Positions 41,909 to 49,873 of a stretch of 64,000 nucleotides of DNA are shown here, piece after piece. Origin of the DNA: Saccharomonospora piscinae (GTDB taxonomy: Bacteria > Actinomycetota > Actinomycetes > Mycobacteriales > Pseudonocardiaceae). The position numbers and the translations under genes were made by a program. The stretch lies in contig NZ_VCEK01000005.1 in the NCBI RefSeq assembly GCF_005862235.1, forward strand, positions 62,001 to 126,000, written 5' to 3'. Positions within the stretch are counted from its first letter, which is position 1. Every line of letters starts with the position of its first letter. The notes beneath the pieces are model-generated. The model ran no database searches and was not told where the DNA came from. It worked only from the letters and a program-made list of their open reading frames with translations.

Positions 41909-42898
41909 GTGGCGGCGACGGTCGTGTTCGCGGTACTGGCCGCGCTGTGCAACGCGCTGGGCTCGGTGCTGCAACGCTCGGGGGCACGGCATCAGCCCGT
42001 CGACGATTCGATGTCGGTACGGCTGCTGTGGCGGCTCGCGCACGACCCGGCCTGGTTGGGCGGCATCGTGTCCATGCTCGGCGGGTTCGCCTTCCAGGTC
42101 GCCGCCCTGTCCACGGGGCCGATCTCGTTGGTGCAGCCCATCCTGGTGGCCGAGCTGGGGTTCACCCTGCTCCTGGCGGCGCTGGTGTTCGGCGCGCGGC
42201 TGCACGCGCGGGAGCGGACCGCCGTGGCCGGAATGATCGCCGGAATCGTGATCCTGCTGGTGTCGCTGGACCCCGGCGGCGGCAGCACCCGCGGCGTCAG
42301 CGGTCCCACGTGGGTGGTGGGCTGCGTGGTCACGCTCGCGGTGATCGGCGGGCTGGTGTTCGTCGCCAACCGGTACCGCTACGCCCACCGCGCCGCCTAC
42401 CTCGGTATCGCCTCGGGCGCCTTCTTCGGCTTCCTCGCCGTGCTCGTGGCAGGCGTGACCGGTGCCTTCCCCGGCGGTCTCACCGGTGTGCTGGCGGCCT
42501 GGCAGACGTACGCGGTGATCGCCGCGGGCCCGACCGGGTTCCTGCTGCTGCAGCTCACGCTGCGGGCGGGCAGTCTCGTGGCCTCCCAGCCCGGGCTGAC
42601 GCTCGCCAATCCCGTGGTGGGCATCGCGTGGGGCGTGGCGGTGTTCGGCGAGAACGTCCGGGGCGGCGGCTGGGTCGTGGCCCAGCTCGCCGGGTTCGCC
42701 CTCGTCGGCGCCTGCACCGTGCTGCTCGCGCGGGCACCCTCGCTGCACGGCGCGGCGGGGGCCTACGAGGAGACCGACGGCATCGCCCGCGCGTCCACGT
42801 CCGGCCCGGACTCGCCCACCGACCCGGACGAGCCCGGTGAACCCGGTGAACCCGGTGAACCCGGTGAACCTGGTGAACGCAGCCAGCCGAACCAGTGA
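41909..42898 (+). CDS. NIPA/EamA-like multi-helix membrane transporter
   Basis: About 329 aa; the GTG at 41909 puts the first membrane helix (VVFAVLAALCNALGSVLQRSG) at the N-terminus and is 7 bases after the hypF stop. Eight to ten hydrophobic helices resemble DMT-superfamily proteins of the NIPA/EamA type; GPISLVQPILVAELGF and LANPVVGIAWGVAVFGE are the matching halves. NIPA relatives move magnesium, and a link to the hydrogenase is only by position. The C-terminal tail is a low-complexity run of Gly-Glu-Pro triplets coded by a 9-bp repeat and overlapping the hypB tail on the other strand. Confidence 0.8.
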   Translation: MAATVVFAVLAALCNALGSVLQRSGARHQPVDDSMSVRLLWRLAHDPAWLGGIVSMLGGFAFQVAALSTGPISLVQPILVAELGFTLLLAALVFGARLHARERTAVAGMIAGIVILLVSLDPGGGSTRGVSGPTWVVGCVVTLAVIGGLVFVANRYRYAHRAAYLGIASGAFFGFLAVLVAGVTGAFPGGLTGVLAAWQTYAVIAAGPTGFLLLQLTLRAGSLVASQPGLTLANPVVGIAWGVAVFGENVRGGGWVVAQLAGFALVGACTVLLARAPSLHGAAGAYEETDGIARASTSGPDSPTDPDEPGEPGEPGEPGEPGERSQPNQ

Positions 42899-43566
42899 TC
42901 GAGGCCCTCGCCCGAGACCGACGAGGTCACCAGCAGGCGCGCGGCCGGGTTGACGCGGGCGAGGTGGCGGGCGAAGTGGTCGACGTCGAACGTCAGGTAC
43001 GGCACCAGGTCCGCCTTCGTCAGCACCACGAGGTCGGCGGCGCGGAACATGTGCGGGTACTTCAGTGGCTTGTCCTCGCCCTCGGTCGTGGCGGCCAGCA
43101 CGACCCGGTGCTGCTCACCGAGGTCGAACAGCGCGGGACACACGAGGTTGCCCACGTTCTCGACGACCACGAGGGAGTCGCGGGGCGGGTCGAGTTCGCG
43201 CAGCGCCCGCGCCAGCATCTCCGCGTCGAGGTGACAGCCGGAACCGGTGTTGACCTGCACCGTGCGGCACCCGACGGCCCTGAGCCGGTCGGCGTCGAGC
43301 GAACCGGCCTGGTCTCCCTCCACGACCCCGACGAACACCTCGGCCGCGAGGGCGCGCACCGTGGTCTCCAGCAGGGTGGTCTTTCCCGCGCCCGGCGCGC
43401 TCATCAGGTTCACGGCGCGCACCCCGCGGGCCGCCAGCCAGGCCCGGTTGTCGTCGGCGAGCCGGTCGTTCTTGGCGAGCACCGCCTGCTCCACCGGCAC
43501 CGTGTCGCGTGAACGTTGCTCGGCCACCAGCTCCGGCTGGTCGTCACACCCGCATGTCCCGCACAT
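42763..43566 (-). CDS. hypB: HypB GTPase for nickel insertion
   Basis: 267 aa; ATG at 43566 with GGAGGTGG ahead. The N-terminal CGTCGC cysteine motif is followed by the P-loop SAPGAGKTTLLE, EGDQAGSLDADR, the metal-binding Cys/His region in GSGCHLDA, and NKxD-like TKADLVPY. It has no His-rich nickel-storage stretch. It delivers Ni(II) with HypA to the immature large subunit. The HypB core ends near GLDHWFGWL; the remaining 37 or so residues are a Gly-Ser-Pro repeat tail that overlaps the facing transporter gene by 136 bp. HypA ends 23 bases inside its start. Confidence 0.95.
   Translation of the reverse strand: MCGTCGCDDQPELVAEQRSRDTVPVEQAVLAKNDRLADDNRAWLAARGVRAVNLMSAPGAGKTTLLETTVRALAAEVFVGVVEGDQAGSLDADRLRAVGCRTVQVNTGSGCHLDAEMLARALRELDPPRDSLVVVENVGNLVCPALFDLGEQHRVVLAATTEGEDKPLKYPHMFRAADLVVLTKADLVPYLTFDVDHFARHLARVNPAARLLVTSSVSGEGLDHWFGWLRSPGSPGSPGSPGSPGSSGSVGESGPDVDARAMPSVSS
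42833..42877. repeat. 9-bp tandem repeat shared by two convergent gene ends
   Basis: Five copies of CCCGGTGAA (the last with one change). Read on plus they give Gly-Glu-Pro repeats at the end of the membrane transporter; on minus they give Gly-Ser-Pro repeats at the end of HypB. Confidence 0.9.
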
Positions 43567-43897
43567 CGCGAGCCACCTCCACATCGCGAATCCGTAGTTG
43601 CTGTCCCGAGTACACGGCCACGTCGGCCGACCCGCACGCGCAGCCGTCGAGGAACGACGACAGCCGCACGTCGGCGCCGCACTCCCCGCACCTGCCGGTG
43701 CCGGGGACGTGGTCCACCACCAGTTCGGCGCCCTCGCACGGGGTTCCGCGCGTGACGGCGTCGAAGCAGAACCGCACCGAGTCGACCTCCACACCCGCCA
43801 GCGCGCCGACCTCCAGGCGCACCGTCAGCACCCGCGCGCCGCCGGTGTGGTCCACGACGGCGTCCACGACGCTCTGGGTGATCGACAACTCGTGCAT
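43544..43897 (-). CDS. hypA: HypA nickel metallochaperone
   Basis: 117 aa. The N-terminal MHELSITQSVVD contains the nickel-binding Met-His-Glu, and a zinc site is visible as CGECG with CACGS later. It is one base after the hypE stop and overlaps the hypB start by 23 bases, so the order is hypC-D-E-A-B. Works with HypB in nickel insertion. Confidence 0.95.
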   Translation of the reverse strand: MHELSITQSVVDAVVDHTGGARVLTVRLEVGALAGVEVDSVRFCFDAVTRGTPCEGAELVVDHVPGTGRCGECGADVRLSSFLDGCACGSADVAVYSGQQLRIRDVEVARDVRDMRV

Positions 43898-43898
43898 G

Positions 43899-44966
43899 TC
43901 AGCAGATGCGGGGCAAGGGATCGCCGACGAGCAGGTCCGCGATGCGGGTACCGCCGAACGCCGTGTTGAGCAGCACCGTGCCCACCGGATCACCACCCAC
44001 GCGGCCGATCACGGCGGCGTCGGAGCCCTGCGGGTGCCCCCGCAGCGCCGCGAGCGCCTCCTCCGCGCGGGCACCGTCGACGACCGCCACGAACCGGCCC
44101 TCGCACGCCACGTAGAGCGGGTCGATGCCGAGCAGTTCGCAGGCGCCCCTGACCTCGTCGCGGACCGGCACCGCGTCCTCGTCGACGACCACCGCGACGT
44201 CGGCCGCCCTGGCGACTTCGTTGAGCACCGTCGCGACCCCGCCACGGGTGGCGTCGCGCATCGCACGGACGCCACCCGTGGCGAGCAGCCGGGCGCACAG
44301 CTCGCCCAGCGGGGCGGTGTCGGAGACGAGGTCGGCCTCGATGTCCAGCTCGCCGCGCGCGAGCATCACGGTGACACCGTGCTCGCCGACCGGTCCGGAC
44401 ACGAGAACGGCGTCGCCCGGCCGTGCGGTGTGGATGCCCAGCGCCCGGTCGGGCGGCAGCAGCCCCACGCCCGTGGTGTTGATGTAGCAGCCGTCGCCGC
44501 TGCCCTTGCCGACCACCTTCGTGTCCCCGGTCACCAGGCTGACGCCCGCGGCGTCGGCGGCGGCACGCATGGAGGCGACGATGCGCCGCAGGTCCGCGAC
44601 CTCGAAGCCCTCCTCCAGGACGAACCCGCACGACAGGTACGCGGGGACAGCGCCCGCGACGGCGAGGTCGTTGACGGTGCCGTTGACGGCGAGGTCGCCG
44701 ATGTCGCCACCGGGGAAGAACAGCGGCGAGACCACGAACGAGTCGGTCGTCATCGCCATTCGCGTGCCGCCCAGCACCAAATCCGCGGAGTCGCCGAGCG
44801 GTTCGAGCAGCGCGTTGCGGAACGCGTCGACGAACACGGCCTCCACCAGCGTCTGGGTGGCCTTGCCGCCCGCGCCGTGCGCGGCGGTGATCCGGGTCTC
44901 CCGCACGCGGGGCCTGCGACGCCGGGCCCGCTCGATGCGGTCGAGAACCTCGTCCTCGGTTCTCAT
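43899..44966 (-). CDS. hypE: HypE carbamoyl dehydratase
   Basis: 355 aa, AIR-synthase-like fold. HGAGGKATQTL and TDSFVVSPLFFPGGDIG form the ATP/substrate region, and the protein ends in the diagnostic PRIC, whose Cys receives the carbamoyl group from HypF and is dehydrated to thiocyanate as the cyanide donor. The ATG overlaps the hypD stop (ATGA). Confidence 0.96.
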   Translation of the reverse strand: MRTEDEVLDRIERARRRRPRVRETRITAAHGAGGKATQTLVEAVFVDAFRNALLEPLGDSADLVLGGTRMAMTTDSFVVSPLFFPGGDIGDLAVNGTVNDLAVAGAVPAYLSCGFVLEEGFEVADLRRIVASMRAAADAAGVSLVTGDTKVVGKGSGDGCYINTTGVGLLPPDRALGIHTARPGDAVLVSGPVGEHGVTVMLARGELDIEADLVSDTAPLGELCARLLATGGVRAMRDATRGGVATVLNEVARAADVAVVVDEDAVPVRDEVRGACELLGIDPLYVACEGRFVAVVDGARAEEALAALRGHPQGSDAAVIGRVGGDPVGTVLLNTAFGGTRIADLLVGDPLPRIC

Positions 44967-46105
44967 ACCGAACTCGCCTCCTTGATCCGCTGCCGGGTGA
45001 AGCGCCCGAAGTTGTAGTACGCGGCGCAGGCTCCCTCGGGGGAGACCATGCAGGTGCCGATCGGGGTCTCCGGGGTACACGCCGTGCCGAACACCTTGCA
45101 CTCCCACGGCTTCAGCACGCCCTTGAGCACCTCGCCGCACTGGCACGACTTCGGGTCGGCCACGCGCACACCGGGCAGGGAGAACCGCCGTTCGGCGTCG
45201 AACCGCGCGTACTCGTCGCGCAACCGCAGCGCCGAGTGCGAGATGAACCCGAGCCCGCGCCACTCGAAGAAGGGGCGCAAGCGCATGGTGCGCGCGATGG
45301 CGTCCAGCGCCACCGGGTTGCCCTCCCACGGCACCACCCGCGCGTACTGGTTCTCGACCTCGGCCCGGTCCTCGCGCAGCTGCCGCAGGAGCAAATACAC
45401 CGACTGGAGAATGTCCAGCGGCTCGAAACCGGCCACCACGAGCGGCTTGCCGTAGTCGTGGGAGATGAACTCGTAGGGACGGCACCCGATCACCGTCGAC
45501 ACGTGGCCCGGGCCGAGGAAGCCGTCGAGCCGCAGGTCGGGAGAGTCGAGGATGGCCTTGATGCCGGGAATGATCGTCACGTGGTTGCAGAAGACGGAGA
45601 AGTTCTCGATGCCCTCCCGCTCCGCGCGCAGCAGCGTCATCGCGGTGGAGGGCGCGGTGGTCTCGAAGCCGATCGCCATGAACACCACGTGCTTGTCGGG
45701 GTTCTGCTTCGCGATCCGCAGCGAGTCCAGCGGCGAGTACACCATGCGGATGTCGGTGCCCTCGGAGTTCGAGTCGAAGAACGTGCCACCCGAGCCGGGC
45801 ACGCGCATCATGTCGCCGAACGAGGTCATGATGACGTCCGGCAGGCTCGCGATGTGGATGGCGTCGTCGACCCGGCCCATCGGGATGACGCACACCGGGC
45901 AGCCCGGCCCGTGGACCAGGGAGACCTGCTCGGGCAGGTGGTCGGCGATCCCGTGTTTGTAGATCGTGTGGGTGTGCCCGCCGCACACTTCCATGAACTT
46001 GTACTCTTTGCCGGGCTCACACAACTGTTCGATCCGGCCCGCCAGCATCCGGGCCGTGTCCGCGTCGCGGTACTCGTCCACAAACCGCATCGTCGCCGCC
46101 TTCAT
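44963..46105 (-). CDS. hypD: HypD iron-cyanide scaffold protein
   Basis: 380 aa. The family motifs are intact: EVCGGHTHTIYKHG, HGPGCPVCVIP, FMAIGFETTAPS, FCNHVTIIPG and the C-terminal [4Fe-4S] cysteine set around CQCGEVLKG, CKVFGTACTP and GTCMVSPEGAC. It holds the Fe(CN)2CO unit with HypC and receives cyanide from HypE. The ATG overlaps the hypC stop. Confidence 0.96.
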   Translation of the reverse strand: MKAATMRFVDEYRDADTARMLAGRIEQLCEPGKEYKFMEVCGGHTHTIYKHGIADHLPEQVSLVHGPGCPVCVIPMGRVDDAIHIASLPDVIMTSFGDMMRVPGSGGTFFDSNSEGTDIRMVYSPLDSLRIAKQNPDKHVVFMAIGFETTAPSTAMTLLRAEREGIENFSVFCNHVTIIPGIKAILDSPDLRLDGFLGPGHVSTVIGCRPYEFISHDYGKPLVVAGFEPLDILQSVYLLLRQLREDRAEVENQYARVVPWEGNPVALDAIARTMRLRPFFEWRGLGFISHSALRLRDEYARFDAERRFSLPGVRVADPKSCQCGEVLKGVLKPWECKVFGTACTPETPIGTCMVSPEGACAAYYNFGRFTRQRIKEASSV

Positions 46106-46374
46106 TCGATCATCGATTGACTCAGTGCGTCCATCTCGTCGGTGTAGGCACTGCCCAGCTCCTCGAGGTAGCGCAGCACGGCGGCGGCCTCCTCTTCGTC
46201 GATCTTGGACAGTGCGAAGCCGACGTGGATGAGGACCCAGTCGCCGGCCACCGGCGGGTCGTCGGTCAGCAGGCCGATGTGGATCGCCCTGCGCACACCG
46301 CTCACGTTCACCCGTGCCAGCTCGGGCCGGTCCGCAAGGACCTCGACCACCTCACCGGGAATGCCGAGACACAT
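46102..46374 (-). CDS. hypC: HypC hydrogenase assembly chaperone
   Basis: 90 aa starting at MCLGIPGEV (ATG at 46374), where Met removal exposes the essential Cys; an ATG three codons earlier is unlikely. DWVLIHVGFALSKIDEEEA is the conserved core. It carries the iron unit from HypD to the large subunit. Its start lies inside the end of the maturation protease gene (23-base overlap). Confidence 0.95.
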   Translation of the reverse strand: MCLGIPGEVVEVLADRPELARVNVSGVRRAIHIGLLTDDPPVAGDWVLIHVGFALSKIDEEEAAAVLRYLEELGSAYTDEMDALSQSMIE

Positions 46375-46876
46375 CCACCCCACCCCTTTCCACCGCGTCC
46401 GTGGCCAGTTCCCGCACCCGCGCCACCGCCTCGTCCACGGCCGCCGCCACCGGTGCGCTCAGTCCCATGCCCTCGGCCAGCGTCAGCGGCTCGCAGCCGA
46501 CCACGAAGACCCGGCCCGGTGTCCCGCCCAGCCTGCGCAGCAACGCCAGCACCGCCGCGGGGTGCATGCCGTGCGCGTCGATGACGGGGCCCTCGTCCGA
46601 GTGCTCCGGCGCCGCGATGTCGGTGGCCGGGTCGGCGTCGAGGACGTACAGCGTTCCCGGATCGCCGCCCCGTCGGGTGGCGTCGACGAAGATCGTGGTC
46701 GCGTAGCCGCCGTCGAGCAGTTCGTACGCCAGGTGCACCCCCCGGATGCCGTAGTCGGCGACCACGGCCTCGGGCGGCAGGTCCCGCGTCGACAGCCGGT
46801 TCACGACCTCCACGCCGAAGCCGTCGTCGCCGTGGAAGACGTTGCCGATGCCCGCGATCAGCACCGTGCTCGTCAT
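46352..46876 (-). CDS. Hydrogenase maturation endopeptidase (HyaD/HybD family)
   Basis: 174 aa. GIGNVFHGDDGFGVEVV carries the first nickel-sensing acid, with VDATRRGG and DAHGMHPAAVL giving the middle acid and His of the family. It would remove the C-terminal extension of the large subunit after nickel insertion; the large subunit here ends in a 24-residue extension after CGVH. The ATG overlaps the stop of the conserved gene before it (ATGA). Confidence 0.92.
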   Translation of the reverse strand: MTSTVLIAGIGNVFHGDDGFGVEVVNRLSTRDLPPEAVVADYGIRGVHLAYELLDGGYATTIFVDATRRGGDPGTLYVLDADPATDIAAPEHSDEGPVIDAHGMHPAAVLALLRRLGGTPGRVFVVGCEPLTLAEGMGLSAPVAAAVDEAVARVRELATDAVERGGVDVSRHSR

Positions 46877-48126
46877 GGCCGCACCTCCCCGGGATAGGGC
46901 TCGACCTCGGTGGTGGTGAAGTAGCGGAAGCGGCCCTGCGCGAGCTGCCACTCCTCGGCGGGGTCGCCGTCCACGGTGACCGCGAGGAAGCACGTGCCGT
47001 CCACGTCCTCCAGCACGCTGCGCACGGTGGCGACGCGGCCGGCGACGAACATGTCCTGCGCGTCGCCGTTGGTGCGGGGACGCAGCACGACCTTGCTCCC
47101 GGTGCCGATCTCCTGCCCGCCGAGCCGCACGATGCGGACTCGGCCCTGCATCGACTCCCTCGGCTGGCTCGGCAGGTCCTCCACGCGGTCGACGATCCGG
47201 CGGGCGCGCTCGTCGGTGGCACGCGCCTCCCGCTTCTCCTCGTCGGTGAGGGTGAGCGTGCGCAGTGTCAGCATCTCGTCGATCTCGCAGGCGTCGAAGA
47301 AGTCGCCGTGGCTTCCCGGGTCCACCTTCGGGTGGTCGTAGAGGATGATCGGCGAGGACAGCATCGTGTCGTCGCTGCCGGGCGGGCCTGCCAGCACGGG
47401 CCAGGTGTGCTCGTTGACGCAGCCTTTCCCGGCCTCGCGTGCCCAGTCCGGCGGTTCGAGCAGCGACAGGAACCGGCCACCGCTGAGCGAGAGCACGGTG
47501 TGGGCGGCGATGAGGGAATGCCGCAGCGCCTCGTCGCGGGAATGGTCCGTGCAGTCGATCGTCGCGGTGTTGGCCACGGTCACGTGCAGGCGGACCAGCC
47601 CGGGAAGCCGTTCGGCGCGGCAGCGCAGTTCGGCGGTCAGCGGCTGTTTCTGCCGGAGCACCCTGCCGCCCTCCACCGTCGTGGTCACCGCGCCGCCCCG
47701 GACGATGACGGGTACGTACTGTTCGGAAGCCAGCAGGCGGCGCACCGGCAGCGTGACCTGCTGTTCGCACTCCACGGCCTCGTCCCAGGGCAGCAGTTCG
47801 TCCTCGCCCACGACCAGCGCGTCCACCTCGCGGTAGCGGCCCGGCTCGTCGGCCTGCTCGACCTCCACCGTGCGCCGTTGCGCCTGCAGGAAGCGCAGTC
47901 GCACGGTCAGTTCGGCATCCGGTCCGACCTCGGCCAGGCACTCCGTCCGGCACGCCGCGTGCTCCCCGGTACCGGTGGCGGCGTACGACGGGGGCACCAG
48001 GACGCCGAACTGCCAGCGCGCCCGGTTCTTGGCGGCCGATGCCCGGTAGGGATAGAGGACGTAACCCTCGTAGAGCACGGCGTCCGCGACGGCCCGTACG
48101 TGGTCGAGCGTGGTGTCAGCGGTCAT
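46873..48126 (-). CDS. Conserved hydrogenase-operon protein of unknown function
   Basis: 417 aa soluble protein without a motif I can assign. Features visible are an N-terminal YEGYVLYPYRASAAKNR, a Cys pair (CRTEC), TVANTATIDCTDHSRDEALRHSLIAAHTVL in the middle and a beta-rich C-terminal segment (GTGSKVVLRP, DMFVAGRVATVRSV). I recall similar proteins in actinobacterial group 1h hydrogenase operons, which fits its position between the SIS genes and the protease with ATGA overlaps on both sides. Not otherwise identifiable. Confidence 0.75.
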   Translation of the reverse strand: MTADTTLDHVRAVADAVLYEGYVLYPYRASAAKNRARWQFGVLVPPSYAATGTGEHAACRTECLAEVGPDAELTVRLRFLQAQRRTVEVEQADEPGRYREVDALVVGEDELLPWDEAVECEQQVTLPVRRLLASEQYVPVIVRGGAVTTTVEGGRVLRQKQPLTAELRCRAERLPGLVRLHVTVANTATIDCTDHSRDEALRHSLIAAHTVLSLSGGRFLSLLEPPDWAREAGKGCVNEHTWPVLAGPPGSDDTMLSSPIILYDHPKVDPGSHGDFFDACEIDEMLTLRTLTLTDEEKREARATDERARRIVDRVEDLPSQPRESMQGRVRIVRLGGQEIGTGSKVVLRPRTNGDAQDMFVAGRVATVRSVLEDVDGTCFLAVTVDGDPAEEWQLAQGRFRYFTTTEVEPYPGEVRP

Positions 48127-48779
48127 CGAACGCCCTCCGCGGCGAGTTCGGCGAGCACGTGGTAGATCGTGGTCTGTGCCTCCTGCACGCGGTGTACCGA
48201 CGGCGACGGCACCGCGAACAGGAAGTCGAGGCAGTCCAGCTCCGCCATCCGGCCGCCGGTGTCACCGGTGATGCCCACCGTGAGCATCCCGGCGCGTTTC
48301 GCCTGGCCGAACGCGGTGAGCAGGTTCGCGGAGTTGCCGCTGGTGGACAGGCCCACCGCGATGTCGTCCGGGCGGCCCAGCGCCGCGAGCTGCCGTGAGA
48401 ACACCAGGTCGAAGCCCACGTCGTTGCTCAGCGCGGTCACGACGGCCGCGTCCGCGGTCAGTGCGAACGCGGGCAGCGGGCGCGTACCTGGTGGTGGGTC
48501 GAGGAACTGGGTGGCGAGGTCGGCCGCGTCGGTGGAGCTGCCGCCGTTGCCGAAGCTGAACAGCCTGCCGCCGCGCGCGAAGCGCTCGGCCAGGGCCGCG
48601 CCGCACTCGGCCAGCAGGTGCCCCTGCTCGCGGTGCACGCGCCCCCGCAGCTCCATGATCTCGCGAGCCTTGTCGCGGGTGGACTCGCGCACCTCGGCCA
48701 GCACCGCGTCGACGGAAGCGGCGTCGCCGCCGGTCGCGGGGGACAGGAACGGGTACAGCGAACTCATCGCGTCGGTCAT
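48123..48779 (-). CDS. SIS-domain protein, sedoheptulose-7-phosphate isomerase-like (1)
   Basis: 218 aa. SIS fold with FSFGNGGSSTDAADLATQF (phosphosugar-binding loop) and VGLSTSGNSANLLTAFGQAK, the signature of GmhA/DiaA-type isomerases. The ATG at 48779 overlaps the preceding HypC-like stop; a second ATG at 48767 is possible. Its place inside the hydrogenase operon, with a paralogue two genes upstream, argues for a role in hydrogenase synthesis or regulation rather than LPS heptose, which actinomycetes lack. The role is unknown. Confidence 0.85.
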   Translation of the reverse strand: MTDAMSSLYPFLSPATGGDAASVDAVLAEVRESTRDKAREIMELRGRVHREQGHLLAECGAALAERFARGGRLFSFGNGGSSTDAADLATQFLDPPPGTRPLPAFALTADAAVVTALSNDVGFDLVFSRQLAALGRPDDIAVGLSTSGNSANLLTAFGQAKRAGMLTVGITGDTGGRMAELDCLDFLFAVPSPSVHRVQEAQTTIYHVLAELAAEGVR

Positions 48780-49021
48780 CGGGGCACCCCGATCGCCTCC
48801 TTGGCGTGCACGAGCAAAGCGGCGCCCGGCCGCAGACTGGCCGGGTCGAGCAGGCCCACGCTGATCTCCTCGTGGCCCGAGCCGGTGTCGACCACCGCGA
48901 GGTCGTCGCCCAGCAGCCGCACGAGCCGCACGACGACGGCCGTGTCGGAACACGTCACGCACACGTCGCCGTCGCAGCCGGTTCCGTGCTGGCGGGCGGC
49001 GTCCTCGAACTCGCCGGTCAC
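48776..49021 (-). CDS. Second HypC/HupF-family protein
   Basis: 81 aa from a GTG at 49021 that overlaps the stop of the SIS gene (GTGA). The sequence CVTCSDTAVVVRLVRLLGDD followed by a small beta-barrel ending in LLVHAKEAIGV resembles HypC/HybG/HupF, but the Cys is internal at about residue 22 rather than residue 2. It may be a large-subunit chaperone specific to this enzyme, in addition to the standard HypC at 46.1 kb. Confidence 0.75.
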   Translation of the reverse strand: MTGEFEDAARQHGTGCDGDVCVTCSDTAVVVRLVRLLGDDLAVVDTGSGHEEISVGLLDPASLRPGAALLVHAKEAIGVPR

Positions 49022-49638
49022 GACACAACCTCCGGGGTCAGCACGCCGGGGTGCTCGAAGAACACGTGGACCAGCTCCCACAGCACGTGATACATCGTCA
49101 CGTGGACCTCCTTGACGACCCGGGGATCGGCCGAGTCGGCACGCAGCACGTGGTCCACCGCCGGGCTCGCGGCCACGGCTCCACCGTCGCCGCCCACCAG
49201 TGCGACGGTGAGCATGCCCAGCTCCCGCGCCTGCTCGAAGCCCCGCAGCACGTTGGCGCAGTGCCCGTCCACCGACAGCCCCAGCGCGATGTCGTCGGGC
49301 CCGGCCAGATGCCGGAGCTGGTGCGCGAACACCTCCGCGAAACCCACGCGCGCCGCGATACCCGTCATGGTGGCGACGTCGGCCGTCAACGACAGCGCGG
49401 GCAGCGCCCGCTTGCCCACGATCACCGGGTGGACGAACTCGACGCAGATGTGCTGGGCGTCGGTGGAGCCGCCGCCGTTGCCGAACACCACGAGCGTGCC
49501 GCCCCGGTGAAACCGTGCCGCCATGGCGTGACACGCGCGTGCCACCGGTTCGGCCTCCGCGAGCAGCGCCTCCAGCGGCTGCTGCCTGCGCTCCAGCGCG
49601 GCGGCCACGCGGGTGTCGAGGACAGGACTGTCAGACAT
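49018..49638 (-). CDS. SIS-domain protein, sedoheptulose-7-phosphate isomerase-like (2)
   Basis: 206 aa from the ATG at 49638 (MSDSPVLD); the frame is open further but enters the promoter region. Loops VVFGNGGGSTDAQHICVEF and LGLSVDGHCANVLRGFEQAR parallel the other SIS protein, but the second loop has Val-Asp-Gly-His-Cys where typical isomerases have Thr-Ser-Gly-Asn-Ser, so sugar-phosphate binding may be altered. First gene of the minus-strand hydrogenase accessory operon. Confidence 0.82.
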   Translation of the reverse strand: MSDSPVLDTRVAAALERRQQPLEALLAEAEPVARACHAMAARFHRGGTLVVFGNGGGSTDAQHICVEFVHPVIVGKRALPALSLTADVATMTGIAARVGFAEVFAHQLRHLAGPDDIALGLSVDGHCANVLRGFEQARELGMLTVALVGGDGGAVAASPAVDHVLRADSADPRVVKEVHVTMYHVLWELVHVFFEHPGVLTPEVVS

Positions 49639-49873
49639 GTGGTGTCCGGATTCCGTTGCCGAAGTGACTGTGGACGGTCCAGCGCCGTGGACCGGAGATG
49701 ACCTCACGTTACGAGCCACCTACCGGCCGCACAACTCGATGTTGGACGGCCGATCTTGTTGCTGTGCCGGGAAAATCCCGTCCTGTTACCCGCGCCGACC
49801 GGGCTCGAAACGTGTCCACTCCGGACGTGTCCGGCGCGCTGCGGGCCACGGCGGCGCATCGCATGCTGGGCCC
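49639..49873. promoter_or_regulatory. Divergent promoter region of the two hydrogenase operons
   Basis: 235 bp between the accessory operon (-) and the structural operon (+). It contains an inverted repeat GGTCCA/TGGACC (49676-49681 and 49688-49693, 6-base spacer) and a repeated CGTGTCC (around 49810-49831), either of which could be a regulator site. No clear -35/-10 pair was identified. Confidence 0.45.

Noticed and set aside
48123-49638. SIS proteins as LPS heptose biosynthesis enzymes
   Set aside because: The organism is an actinomycete without LPS, and the genes are coupled to hydrogenase genes only.
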